A DNA stretch of 64,000 bases from Curvularia sp. ZM96 (Eukaryota; Ascomycota; Dothideomycetes; Pleosporales; Pleosporaceae), in the NCBI GenBank assembly GCA_022457065.1, contig JAJGBQ010000007.1, forward strand, positions 1,054,001 to 1,118,000, given 5' to 3'. A program made the translations under genes and the position numbers. Below the pieces are notes generated by a model, which did no database searches, was not told where the DNA came from, and saw only the letters and a list, made by a program, of their open reading frames with translations. Below are positions 10,527 through 22,512 of the stretch, one piece after another (positions within the stretch are counted from its first letter, which is position 1; every line of letters starts with the position of its first letter).

Positions 10527-13500
10527 ATGCAGTGCTTCAGGCAGAATGCCGCCTCTGCCCTGCAATGCGGGCGCGTGGTGCTATCGCGGCCTGTCATCAC
10601 CGCCTCGCGCAGTCGGCTGAGCACTCGCCCGGGTCTACTACTGCACACGCTCTCGAGCCCCACGACAAGCTCTCGATACCCCGCTACCCGCGACCAGGTA
10701 CAACACGCGACAATCCGCCCGCCTCGACCGTCTCTCTCGCACCCCTCCCGACTCTCCCTCACTCCACCTGTCCGCTACTGCTCACACCGACGAAACATGT
10801 GCAGACACTTCGGCGTCGACGACCCGGCGTCCATCAACGTCACCCAGGGCCGAGAGGTGCTGCCCACCAATGTCAAGCCTGTGCATTACGACTTGACATT
10901 GGAGCCAGACTTTGACAAGTTCACCTACAATGGCACCGTCACCATTGAGTATGTCGGCCTCTCGTTGCAATGCATGAACCGGCTTGCTGACATGCCCCCA
11001 GTCTAGAAGTCGCCGACGACACTACCTCCATAACCCTCAACACGAACGAACTCAAGATCCATTCCACAAAGGTCACAACGGGCCAGGAGGTCGTTTCAGA
11101 TGCGCCCAGTGTCACCACCGACGAGGATGCGCAGACGACCAAGGTCAGCTTCGACAAGACTATTCCTCGCGGTAGCAAGGCGCAGCTTACCATGACCTTC
11201 TCGGGCATCCTCAACGACAACATGGCTGGCTTCTACCGCTCCTCGTTCAAGGCGGAGGACGGCTCCACCACATACATGGCAACAACTCAGATGGAGCCTA
11301 CAGATGCTAGACGTGCATTTCCTTGCTTCGATGAGCCGGCACTGAAGGCCAAGTTCACAGTGACGCTCGTTGCTGATGAGAAAATGACCTGCCTGAGCAA
11401 CATGGATGTGGCCTCGGAAAAACAAGTTGAGAGTGCCATCTCGGGTGGAAAGCGCAAGGCAGTTACCTTCAACCCGACACCACTCATGTCGACGTACCTG
11501 TTGTGCTTCATTATCGGAGAGCTCAACTACATCGAGACCAACAAGTTCCGTGTTCCCGTGCGTGTGTATGCTCCCAAAGATAGAGATATTGAGCATGGCC
11601 GCTTCTCTCTCGAACTGGCGGCCAAGACGCTCGAATTCTACGAGAAGACCTTCGATAGCCCCTTCCCACTGCCCAAGATGGACATGGTAGCCATTCCAGA
11701 CTTCAGTGCTGGTGCTATGGAGAACTGGGGTCTCATCACCTACAGGGTCGTTGATGTGCTCATCGACGAAAAGGTCAGTGGCGCCGCCACTAAGCAGCGC
11801 GTAGCCGAAACTGTGCAGCACGAACTCGCACATCAGTGGTTCGGCAATCTCGTCACCATGGATTTCTGGGATGGTTTGTGGCTAAACGAGGGATTCGCGA
11901 CATGGATGTCGTGGTATTCTTGCAACGTCTTCTATCCGGATTGGAAAGTCTGGGAAGGCTACGTTACCGACAACCTCGCGAGCGCACTGTCCCTTGACTC
12001 ACTGCGTAGCAGCCATCCCATTGAGATACCAGTGAAGCGCGCAGATGAGATCAATCAGATCTTCGACGCCATTTCGTATTCCAAGGGCTCCAGCGTCATT
12101 CGCATGATCTCCAAGTGGGTTGGCGAAGAAACCTTCATGGAGGGCATCCGCCAATACTTGAAGAAGCATGCTTACGGCAACACCGAGACGGGTGATCTCT
12201 GGGCTGCTTTGTCCAAGGCTAGCGGCAAGGACGTTGGCAAGGTCATGGATATTTGGACCAAGAAGGTCGGCTACCCTGTGGTCGCTGTCACTGAGGGTAC
12301 CGACTCCATCCATCTCAAACAGAACCGCTTCCTGCGCACTGCCGACGTCAAGCCCGAAGAAGACCAGACGCTGTATCCTGTCTTCCTCGGTCTGCGGACA
12401 AAGGACGGCGTCGATGAAGACCTGACCCTCTTCGACCGTGAGGGTGACTTCAAGGTCAAGGACATGGACTTCTTCAAATTGAATGCAGACCACTCTGGAC
12501 TATATCGAACCTCGTATACGCCAGAACGGCTAGGCAAGCTTGGTGTTGCCGCAAAGAAGGGCCTCCTGACTGTTGAGGACAGGGCCGGCATGATTGCTGA
12601 TGCGGGTTCGCTGGCTGCGTCTGGCTATCAAAAGACCTCCGGTATCCTCTCCCTGCTCGACAGCTTCAAGGACGAATCCGAATTCGTTGTCTGGGGAGAG
12701 ATCTTGTCTCGCATTGGTGTGCTTCGTGGCGCATGGATGTTTGAGGATGAAAAGACAAGGGATGCTCTGAAGAAGTTCCAGTTAGACCTCAGCGCAGAAA
12801 AAGCGCACGAGTTGGGATGGGAGTTCAGTGAAAACGACGGGCACATTCAGCAACAGTTCAAGGGCCTCATGTTTGGTGCGGCTGGCATGGCTGGTGACGA
12901 GAAAATTACCAAGGCCTGTTTCGACATGTTTGCCAAGTTCAAGGCGGGCGACAAGTCCGCCATCCACCCCAACATTCGCGGCAGTGTGTATGCCATTGTC
13001 CTAGACAAGGGTGGCAAGGACGAGGTAAGAGATTATCATACTGAGCATTACACGTCATTATGCTAACGAAAACCAGTACGACACCATTGTGAACGAGGCT
13101 AAGAACGCCGCGACGAGCGACGAACGCAACTCAGCCTTGCGTTCGCTCGGAAGGGCCAAGTCGCCAGAGCTCATGCAGCGCACGCTCGCCATGGCACTCA
13201 GCGACGATGTCAAGGGCCAGGACATCTACCTGCCCATTGGAGCTCTGAGAACGCACCCTGCAGGATGCCATGCGCTCTGGAGCTGGGTCAAGGAGAACTG
13301 GGCCGAACTCGAGCGCAGGCTGCCCCCCAGCCTGAGCATGCTTAGCTCTGTCGTGTCCATAACGACTTCTTGTTTCACGCACCGTGAGCATGTCGAGGAT
13401 ATCGAGGCCTTCTTCAAGGACAAGAGCACAAAGGGTTTCGACATGTCGCTCTCTCAGAGCCTGGACAGTATCAACGCAAAGGCTGCTTGGGTTGCTCGAG

Positions 13501-13550
13501 ACTTTGAGGACGTCAATGCTTGGCTCAAGGAACACAAGTACCTGCAGTAA
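10527..13550 (+). CDS. M1-family zinc aminopeptidase (Ape2/Aap1 type)
   Basis: A puromycin-sensitive-type metallo-aminopeptidase that removes N-terminal residues from peptides. Exons are 10527-10948, 11002-13024 and 13077-13550, about 972 residues. The exopeptidase motif GAMENWG and the zinc motif HELAHQWFGN, followed by WLNEGFATW with the third zinc ligand, are all intact. The C-terminal ERAP1-like helical domain is complete and ends in LKEHKYLQ. The first 90 residues are Arg/Ser/Leu-rich with few acids and look like a mitochondrial targeting sequence. A second in-frame ATG at 10797 (MCRHFGVDD) starts just before the conserved catalytic part, so two products with different locations are possible. 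It is head-to-head with CYT1. Confidence 0.95.
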
Positions 13551-13990
13551 TTGGCCGTGTGCTGTCAGCAGCATGCAGACGCCCTGAAGTGCTTGCAAAT
13601 AGACCGTCGACACCGAACTAGATTAGATGAATGTGTCGGTAAAAAGCCATACAATGAATAAAAAGAAGACTACAGTGTCAGCACTCTAATTCAGACCCTG
13701 CATCTTTCTGCTACTAAGTGTCTACAAAGAATTTCGCAACCACGCCCTAAAAGTAGCACAAAATAAATCGTAGGTATCGCAATACCTAACACTACTTTTG
13801 TACACGTAGATAGCGCTTGTAGAAGAGAGGAAAGAGAGTGCAAAGTATCGTCTGTTCGTGCGCTAGTATATAGGTCTGCGCATAGACACTTTTTGATGAC
13901 TAAGGCACGCACGTGACGATCACCCCTATCCTCAAACAAGACAGTCTGCTACATAACTCTACTTGTATAACTAGAAGCAGAATATCTAGT
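13551..13990. other. intergenic region between aminopeptidase and 5S rRNA
   Basis: AT-rich 3' flank of the aminopeptidase gene. Nothing coding is supported. Confidence 0.4.
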
Positions 13991-14110
13991 ACATACGACC
14001 ATAGGCTTCAGACATTCAGCGGATCCCGTTCGATCTCCGGTACTTAAGCTGAAGACCGGCGGACTAGTAGTCAGGTGGGTGACCACTGGCGAATCCCCGC
14101 TGTCGTATGT
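13991..14110 (+). rRNA. 5S ribosomal RNA, dispersed single copy
   Basis: A 120-bp stretch begins ACATACGACCATAG and ends CTGTCGTATGT; the two ends pair as the 5S terminal stem. Inside it has the conserved GTACTTAAGC and the fungal loop-E/helix-IV block GGTGGGTGACCAC followed by GCGAATCCCC. It is directly followed by a T run, the Pol III stop. Single 5S genes scattered between protein genes are normal in filamentous ascomycetes. The internal control region appears intact, so it is likely expressed; I could not compare it with other copies. Confidence 0.93.
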
Positions 14111-14117
14111 TTTTTTT
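14110..14117 (+). terminator. Pol III T-run terminator of the 5S gene
   Basis: Eight T residues directly follow the closing strand of the 5S terminal stem. Confidence 0.8.
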
Positions 14118-14771
14118 CTAACTTTTGCTCGAGGTCACGTGTTCGCCAGGCCCTATCTGGCATTATCTACTATCTTCAAACACGATGTCTGGTGATATCT
14201 GTTTCCAAAGTTTAAGCACCTGTTGCGTCATATTCTTAGGGGGGTCGAAGTTTCGCAGGGGGGAGCATGGCAATTGGTAGTGGTGCAAATGCGATATACT
14301 AGATAAGCGCTCGATCGCAATCGGCTTGCTCGAGGTTGCCCCAAGGCGGGACTCGGAAGCGCGTTGCAGTAGGTGGAAAGGCTAGTGGATCTGCAACGTC
14401 AGCCTTGCCAGGCCGCCTAAACATGTGATAATCGTCAGTTCAGCATTGGCCGCGTATGGCCTTTTAAACATTACGATTGCTTCTGAGTTTTTGCGCCACC
14501 TCCGAGAATCCCGGCCTTTTCGACTCCTCCTTTACGTTTTGTTACTTTCGGTCTCTCGCTCGCTTCGCCTTTTGACATTGAGTAGTAGTCCGTTCGTTTA
14601 CCCATCGCTCGACAAAAGACCAGGTTTATTGCCGGACTTCTCCCCCAGGTAGCCAATAAGTCCCACATGCCTCGACAATACTCCGCCTCGGACGCCTAAG
14701 TTGCACATTCGCCTGCTCATTTTCGCATACGGGAAGAAGGATTGGGAACAGGGAATTACGTGTCCCGCGCC
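14118..14771. other. intergenic region upstream of SEC59
   Basis: About 650 bp with no supported gene. The last few hundred bases should include the SEC59 promoter and leader. Confidence 0.4.
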
Positions 14772-17610
14772 ATGTCGCAGGACACTCGACAAGGAGACTC
14801 GCCAGCCCCCGCACTTGCGCCGGGAGACATGGAAGATGTCCAACTATTCCGGCGGTCACCACACCCCTATCTACGGCACAGGGACGAGATACGCGGGCAG
14901 TCACCCAGTCGAGGCGGCGCCCTGAGCGGTCTAGAGCCACGAGATCCAGTCCAGAGTACAAGAATTGGCAAGGAGGGCGCAAAACGCAGAGAAGCCGTGT
15001 CGCAATCCCCCAGCGAGAGCGGCACCGAAGCCGACGACGAAGGCTGTAATCTAGTCAAGGCGCTGCCTGCTCCGCCTCTTCGACCGCACAAGGGCCTTCG
15101 TACCGCGCGACCCCTCGAAGCAGGCGCATGGGCAAGTCCGCTGCTCACACCGACACAAATCGACGATGAAGGCGGCAAGTTCTCCGACGAGTTTGCAAAT
15201 GGGAGTAATAGGGGCAAGCGGAAGGGAAGCGCGTACCACACAGACGACGAAGCAAGGGCCGCCAAGCAAAAGTATCTTCAGCGGCGGCGGAACGAGTTAG
15301 TAAGGAGAGCGACGGAGACGGCGTTGCTGGCGGCCATTGGCATACTCGCGGTTCAGGGATGCGATTGCTGGGGCCAGCTGCTCTCGTGGCATAGAGGTCA
15401 GCGCTGCCATTGTACCCGGAGAAAATCATAACTAACACGTGACTTTAGCAGAACTGCTCACGCATGTTGTTGTCATAGCCATATTACTTGGTTTGTATCC
15501 ATTACGACTGCTATATCATTCGCGGAAGAGACATTCACATCTTACGCTCAGACGGCAGATACATGTCCCCGCGGCTTTCGATCCGGCGACCATACTCTAC
15601 CCGCCGGTGCTGCCAGTGCTAATTGCTATTTCACTATTTGCTTCGTCGCCGAAGCTTCTGCTGCCGAACATCCTACTTGGACTCGCAGCATTGCCAGCGA
15701 GGATCATTCCTTTCAAGCCTTTCCCACTGGGCTACTCGTCGCTGCACTGGCTGATTTCTATCTTACCGCTGATTGCGGCTGAGAATACGGATATCCCGTC
15801 TAAGCTGTCTGCCGAGAAGCCGTATAAACTCAAATTACCGCCGCCCCATCAAGGCTTGGATCCAGAGCTCCTCGTCTGCCTGTTTCCCCTCCATCAGGCG
15901 TTATTGCCTCCACTGTACTATCTCACTACGACGAGTCTCTTGCCAACAGAACTGCACTTGTTGTCGATCGGACTCATCAATCTACTTTTATTTTCAGATT
16001 CTCCGCAAGCAACGATTCTCGCTATTCTGCTATGGCTGGGTGGACTGGGATTGTTTATACTATGTGGCAAGGTGCTCAAGTGGGGTGTTGCACTTGCACG
16101 CATTCCTCGCTGGAGACTCAGACGTGCCGGCCAGGTGATCCGGGCCCGCCAAAACTTCTTGCAGATACTGAATCAGCGTTTGGGGTCTAAACGCGGCACA
16201 GGAGGCTCTGTGGTGAACAAGGGCGACAGTGATGCAGATGAGGACACTGCCGTGTTTGATAATGAGCCCGAAGGCTTCAACATTAGCGTGCTCCAACCAA
16301 GCATCAAAAACATATTTTCTACGGGTAGAGCTCAGTCTCATTCGGCCACCGAAACAGCAGACAAGGTCAACACTAATGTCGATGGTAATCACGGGTTCGG
16401 ACGCACACGCAGCAATACTCTGCCTGTTCTCGCAGCTGAAAACCATACGTCACCGCATCGACACTCGCATCGGAAGCGGTCGAGATCAATTGCACAGGCA
16501 TATCTGGAGCTCACGCCTACACAGGCAACAATGAGAAAGTGGCTTTATGCAGCATACTTTTACCTGGTGGTTGTGGTTCTAATCCTGGGCCCCATCCGGT
16601 ACGCGGTCAGCAAATACGCATTATATGACCATGAGCCTTTTGGGTGGGCGATTGGCTACCTATTTGGCAACATATCAAGCGTCCGGTGGAAGGTTTTCGA
16701 GTGGAACTTGGAGTGGTGGGTTCCGCTGCCGTCCCGACTGGTTCCTGATGATTTGGCCGGTCGAGCAGACGATATGCCAGTGGCAGAACGGATCAGTACG
16801 GTAGTACTAGGCGAGGCCAACACTCGGCTACTGCTCTGCATCTACTGTCTGGGTACTATTGTAGCTGGCCTTGTTTCAGTCTTTTCGCTGTCAGCTGTCG
16901 TTGAGGTGGACACGCGCCGCAAGGTGTTTCACGGAACCATGGTGGCCATGCTGCTGCCGACCATCTACGTCGACCCATGTTTTGTCGCGCTCGCTCTTGC
17001 GCTTGTGCTGGCTATTTTTATTCTACTCGACCTGATCCGCGCGTCACAGCTGCCGCCACTGTCGAAGCCTATTGCTAGATTCCTTACCCCCTATGTGGAT
17101 GGCCGGGACCTCCGCGGACCTGTGGTTGTATCGCATATTTTTCTTCTCATCGGCTGCGCCATACCACTGTGGCTGTCACTGTCAGGCATAGAGCGAAGCT
17201 CAGAAGAGCCATGGCAAGAGTGGGGTGTCAAGAGTCGGGACGTTAGCATGGTGTCAGGCGTGGTTTGCGTGGGCATGGGAGATGCGGCAGCCTCGCTCAT
17301 CGGACGCCGCTACGGACGTCGCAGATGGCCATGGGCTGGGGGAAAGTCGCTCGAAGGCTCGCTGGCTTTTGCTGTAGCGGTGACTGTTGGGCTGGTGTTT
17401 GGCAAGGCGTGGCTGTACACTGGATGGGGGAGTGGTCAGGCGGCTCCAAAGACAGTGGGGAGGTTCGTGCTGGACGCAGCAATGACGGTGGGCAAAGCAA
17501 GTATTTGCGCAGCGGGTGCGAGTCTGAACGAGGCGGTGCTCACAGGCGGCAACGACAACGTGATCGTGCCAGTAGTGCTATGGGTGCTTGTGAGAGGTGT
17601 CAGGCTGTAA
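14772..17610 (+). CDS. SEC59: Dolichol kinase with long N-terminal extension
   Basis: Dolichol kinase phosphorylates dolichol with CTP in the ER membrane, making the carrier for N-glycosylation, GPI anchors and O-mannosylation. Exons are 14772-15396 and 15449-17610, about 928 residues; the intron splits a GCA codon. The first 200 residues are hydrophilic, with Pro, Ser and acidic patches, and the rest has many hydrophobic segments. The catalytic CTP-transferase part is in the C-terminal third: VDTRRKVFHGTMVA, then VCVGMGDAAASLIGRRYG and WAGGKSLEGSLAF, the conserved cytosolic loop of dolichol kinases. Yeast Sec59 is about 520 residues, so this form is much longer. The first ATG in frame is at 14772. 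The donor site GTCAGC is a weaker consensus, but it keeps frame. Confidence 0.92.
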
Positions 17611-18655
17611 GGGAGGTGTCATGCAGGTACGGGACTCAGGAGAAGCCAGTTTCTTTTCTAGTGGCTCAGGTAGATGCGGCTACATAGATAGAGCGGGAAT
17701 GCAAGCATCCGCCCAGCCGGACAGGCGTGTGAAGGTGAGGGGGGTTGGAGTGGGCAGGCCAAGGGAGTCTGGTTACGTCATGGCAGTTGGCAGGCGGACG
17801 CTAGCACTAAGTCACAGCAGCCGTCAACGGTTGCAGCTGGGAGGCCGGCAGGGATGTCGCGGCAAGCGTTGCGATAAGCTGGTTTCTGGCGGTACTGGAC
17901 TTGCCTGAGCACGACAGATGGCATATGGACATGGCATTCCACAGGCGAATGGCGTGCGACGTGGTCACGCCGCCGGGCACATGACCGGCCTCCCCTCGCA
18001 GCCCGGTGCCAGGCAGTGTAGAGCAGAGCGTCGACGAGGTACTCGTGGAGGGCGCCACGGGGCCGGTACAAGAGGGCAGACGAGCATATACATCATCGAG
18101 TCATCTCCAGTCTGCTCGTGTTGCGGGCGCAGAGTCGCAGCGCTCGCACGCGTCGTTATCAGTCCTATCGGGGCGGCGCAAGCGGCGCGCTAAGCCTTGC
18201 CCCATGACTTTGAGTCGAGCCTGAGACCCTCCACTCCATGGCCCGGAGCCTCTCACCAGCTGCTCGGTCCTCATTTCCCTCATCCTTTTCTCTCGACTCG
18301 CCTCTCCTGCTCGTCGCCTTCAACTCTTGCTCTTGCTGTCGCTTTCGTCTCAACCCGTTGCCCTAGCAGCCCGCGTCGCCCGCTAGCCGCCACCCTGCAT
18401 CTCGCGTCCCGTCACCACTATCGATAGCACCGCAACCACCACCTCCGCTTCTTCGCCGTGCCCACGACACGACAACCTCCCGCCTGCCCAGCCACAGCCC
18501 ATGTACAACTCGCTCACGGCTACCCTGTACCTGCATCTGCGCTGGTAGCCTCTGTCTGAGCACACCCAACCGCCACCTCTCGACTCAACCTCCCGCAACA
18601 CATACTCCCACCCTCCACCCACGCCGGGCCAGGCAGCACAGCCGGTGCCGCCAAC
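17611..18655. other. intergenic region between SEC59 and ATG1
   Basis: About 1 kb with no supported gene; it probably holds a pyrimidine-rich ATG1 leader (C/T-rich from about 18,220 to 18,655). Confidence 0.4.
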
Positions 18656-21600
18656 ATGGCTTCACCCAGCTCCCATGCCCCGCGGCGATCGGGTGCATCT
18701 CCGTCCTCTTCTGCTGCTCCGGGCTCAGAGCAGGTCATCGGCAAGTTCAAGCGCCTTCATCACATTGGCAAGGGCAGCTTCGCCGAAGTCTACCGCGGCA
18801 TTCACATTGTACGTTGTCGCCCCTACTGCTGCTGCTCTGGCACGGTCTAGACAAGGAGATTCATTGCTAACCACACCATGTGCACAGGAGAAGCGCCAGT
18901 CGGTCGCCATCAAGTCGGTCAACATGAACAAGTTGAACAAGAAGCTCAAGGACAACCTCGTTTCCGAAATCACCATCCTACGCAGTCTCCACCACCCACA
19001 CATAGTATCGCTCATTGACTGTCAAGAAGCGCCCTCGCGCATGCACATCATCATGGAGTTCTGTGAGCTTGGAGACTTGTCGGCCTTCATCAAGAAGCGC
19101 ACCGACCTCGTCAACCACCCGCAAACACAGCGCATGATAGAAAAGTACCCTAATCCTGCTGTTGGCGGTCTGAACGAGGTAGTTGTCCGTCATTTTGCCA
19201 AGCAGATGGCGAGTGCCCTGGAATTCCTTAGGTCCAAGAACTATATCCATCGTGATCTCAAACCACAGAATCTACTCCTGAATCCGTCCTCCATGTTCTA
19301 CTCACAAAGCGGGACCCTCGAACGAATGCCTCTCGCCGCTAGCGCCAACTCATTGATTCCGGCTACGGGCATTGCCTCGCTACCCATGCTGAAGATTGCT
19401 GATTTCGGTTTTGCTAGGATTCTGCCGACCACTTCGCTGGCGGAAACGCTCTGTGGCTCTCCACTTTACATGGCCCCGGAAATCTTGCGATACGAAAAGT
19501 ACGACGCCAAGGCGGACCTCTGGTCAGTCGGCACCGTTCTCTTCGAGATGATGTGCGCTCGCCCTCCATTTAGAGCTAACAACCACGTTGAGCTCCTGCG
19601 TAAGATTGAGGAACGAAAAGACCAAGTTCGATTCCCGGAAGGTCTCGTTTGCACTAGGGCCATGAAGAACCTGATCCGCGCCTTGTTGAAGCGTAAGCCA
19701 ACTGAACGCATGTCCTACGAATCATTCTTTGCAGACACTGTAATCCGCGACGAGATTCCCGGGATGGTGGATGAAGACCTGCCTGGATCCATGCAAGCCT
19801 CCGAACGCCTTCAAGCGTCGGCGCTAGAGCCGCTTGTTGAGCCACCCAGACAAGCTCAAAAGGCGCCTGTTGACATGGATCGCCAAGGGTTGGAGAATCC
19901 TTACGCTTCATCGCCCAGGAATAGGCCTGGTCTTGGCATGTCACCTCCCTCGCGGCCAAGCTCTAGACCTGTTTCTGGTAATTACTCAAATACTCCACCA
20001 TTACCAGGTTCTTTCCGAAGGCCTAGCACCACCCCAATTGATCCTGCCGAGGAGCGCGTAACCCATCGCGAACATCGACGCCCAGTTCTCCCGAATGTTT
20101 CAACAGCACCAGCACGCACTTCAACTTTGCAAGATCCGACTGCGCCAGGCACAACAATCAGTCACCGACGCAGATACTCTCGAGAAGAACAGCCGCCTGT
20201 CCCTTCCGGTTTGAAGGAGCATCTCGATCGTGAGCGAATCCCGCAAAGGGCTGAAGCAAATGTACTCCGGGAGGCGGCCGAACGAGCTGCACAGGACAAC
20301 GCCTTGGATGAGGGATTTGTGTTTGTGGAGAAGCGCCGTGTAGAGATTGATGCGCTCGCGGACGAAATTGCCCATAGCCCGCAGACGCAGCCAGATCGAC
20401 CTCTGCATAGAGATACTACGATGAAGCGGCGATCAACAACACAAGGCTCGCCCACATCCACTACCGGTGCAGTTCCTTCCAAAGCCATCCAAATCCAACA
20501 AAAGCCCACCATCACACATCAACGGACCGGCTCATACAGCCGACGACAATACCGGCCCAGCTTTGAAACAGCTACCTCTGCGCTGTCCAAGGCTATGAAC
20601 ATGGTTAATATCCGAGGGCTCGGTCTTTCGCCGCCTGTGATGAAAGGCGTCTCACCACCACCTCAAGGATACTCAGCCTTCCCAACATATCCCACGGCAC
20701 AAAGCAGTATACTGCTCGTCGGTGATGGCAGCAAGACAGCCAACAAAGATGAGGACTCGTTAGCAGTGAGACGGATCGAGGATCTCGCGCAACTCAGTCA
20801 CGTTGTTTATGGCTTCGCCGAAGTGAAGTATAGTCAATTAGTTCCTGTTGCACCAAGCGACCCAGCTTTGGGCGACGGGGCTACAGGAGTCGCTCGCAAG
20901 CCTAGTAACGATGTTATCGAGTACGACGAAGAAGATGACGAGCTGACACCTGATACTGTACTCATCATTTCTGAAGAAGCATTGGTCCTATTTGTCAAGA
21001 CATTGGCCATGCTGAACAAGGCCATGGACTTGACCGGAAGCTACTGGAACCGGACTCGCCGCAACAGCGGGCTTGACGGAACCAGCCGCACAAATGCCAA
21101 GCTCGGTCAAGTCGTCTCTTGGATGCGTGATCGTTTCAACGAATGTTGCGTCAAATCCGAGATTGTTGCCCGCAAGCTCAAGCAAGCACAGCAGCAATTG
21201 CCAGTCGACCATCCCAGCCATCCTCAGAACCAATCAGCAGCGTCGGGCTCAGCCACGGCCGTTGGTTCTGCAGAGAACATTCTCCTTACCACTGGTGTCA
21301 CTGCTGAGAAGCTCTTGTATGACCGTTCTCTTGAAATGAGCCGTCAAGCAGCTATCGATGAGCTGACAGGACACAACTTGGCCGACTGTGATATCAACTA
21401 CTGGACTGCAATCACCATGCTCCAGGCCGTCTTGGAAGAAGAAGAAGACGGGCCAAGCAACAAGTCGGACGCCGAGGAAATCAATGGCCTCGATGGCGAA
21501 GACCGACGGTCGATACAAAAGCGTACGTGTCTTTCTATTTACAATCAGCAAGAATTCAACTGACCCTGTCTAGTTCTCGAACAAATGAAGAGCCGCCAAA

Positions 21601-21716
21601 GGGCCCTCAAGAAGAAGCTCGACGCACTCAAAACTCAGAAACGTTCTTCCATCACGGGCGCTCCTTCGCCTCACTCGCTCGGTCGCAACTCGCCTTCTCC
21701 AGCGGCCGCAAAGTGA
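18656..21716 (+). CDS. ATG1: Serine/threonine kinase Atg1 (ULK family)
   Basis: Atg1 starts autophagosome formation together with Atg13 and Atg17 at the pre-autophagosomal structure. Exons are 18656-18808, 18888-21522 and 21574-21716, about 976 residues. The kinase domain opens with GKFKRLHHIGKGSFAEVY, has the ATP lysine in VAIKSV, the catalytic loop HRDLKPQN, DFGFAR and the APE motif in LYMAPEIL. A long loop between the catalytic loop and DFG is characteristic of fungal Atg1. The centre is disordered and Ser/Pro-rich. The C-terminal MIT-like tandem region (from about residue 640; SSILLVGDG, AVRRIEDLAQLSHVVYGFAEVKY) would bind Atg13. The last intron is close to the end of the gene and the last exon is basic (SRQRALKKKLDALK). 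It converges with the PPWD1 gene. Confidence 0.96.
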
Positions 21717-22512
21717 GCATAACAAACAGTTACATATGTCCATGCCAAGTACACACACGTACACACACCTCCATCTAGCATGCATTGCATTCATCGGCGC
21801 CCTTTTTAATTCGGCATTGAGATGCTTTCACGGGATTTTGACGCTTACTCTACTCCCTTCCGCTCGCATTGAGCCGTTCACTCACAGTTTGACAAAAGAC
21901 GAATTCGTTTATTGTTTTGTTTGTTTTCGTTCATCTTTGTTTTTTAACCCCCTTCCTTTGGCGACATATGACTCGGGGGTCGAGGGCGCATGAAACATGA
22001 TACCAGGTTTGTTTACTATTCTTTTTTTTTCTACGGCCAGATTGGGCGGTGCGTCTATTGCTTCCAACTTACTGTCCCTGTTTTTTTTTCTCTATTTGAT
22101 AATTTTCGTGTTTTTAGGGGGTTCATACTGCTACTACTGTGGGAGGATCGGTCTGCGGGAGTAAATTTGTCACAGGCGTTAGGGGACAAACAGATTAGCA
22201 CCACTTTTGCATTTTGAGAGAAGAGACTGAGAGTGAGAGAGATCTATTAGAGGGTTTAGGGGTTTGAAAGGGAGAAAGGTATTTAGGGCGACTGTGCGAG
22301 TTGTTTTCCTACACATGCAATACCCAATGGACGCGAATTGAGGTTTGTTTTCAAGTACATAGGAATGCAACGTATCGACAACGCCTGTGAAGAGCTGGAA
22401 TCCTTTCAACTTTTTCTTTCTTTTTTCCATTACTCTCATGCTATGCAAGATCTAAATCCCATATCGTCATTTCCTTCTCTCTCTCTCTCTCTCTCTCACT
22501 TTTTTCCATATA
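21717..22512. other. convergent intergenic region (3' UTRs of ATG1 and PPWD1)
   Basis: T-rich, about 800 bp between two gene ends. It contains a (TC)n microsatellite. Nothing coding is supported. Confidence 0.5.
22476..22497. repeat. (TC)n microsatellite
   Basis: About eleven TC repeats in the 3' flank of the PPWD1 homologue. Confidence 0.9.

Noticed and set aside
10073..10915. 280-residue plus frame upstream of and overlapping the aminopeptidase
   Set aside because: Different frame from the recognised protein and no conserved pattern; it lies over the promoter and presequence.
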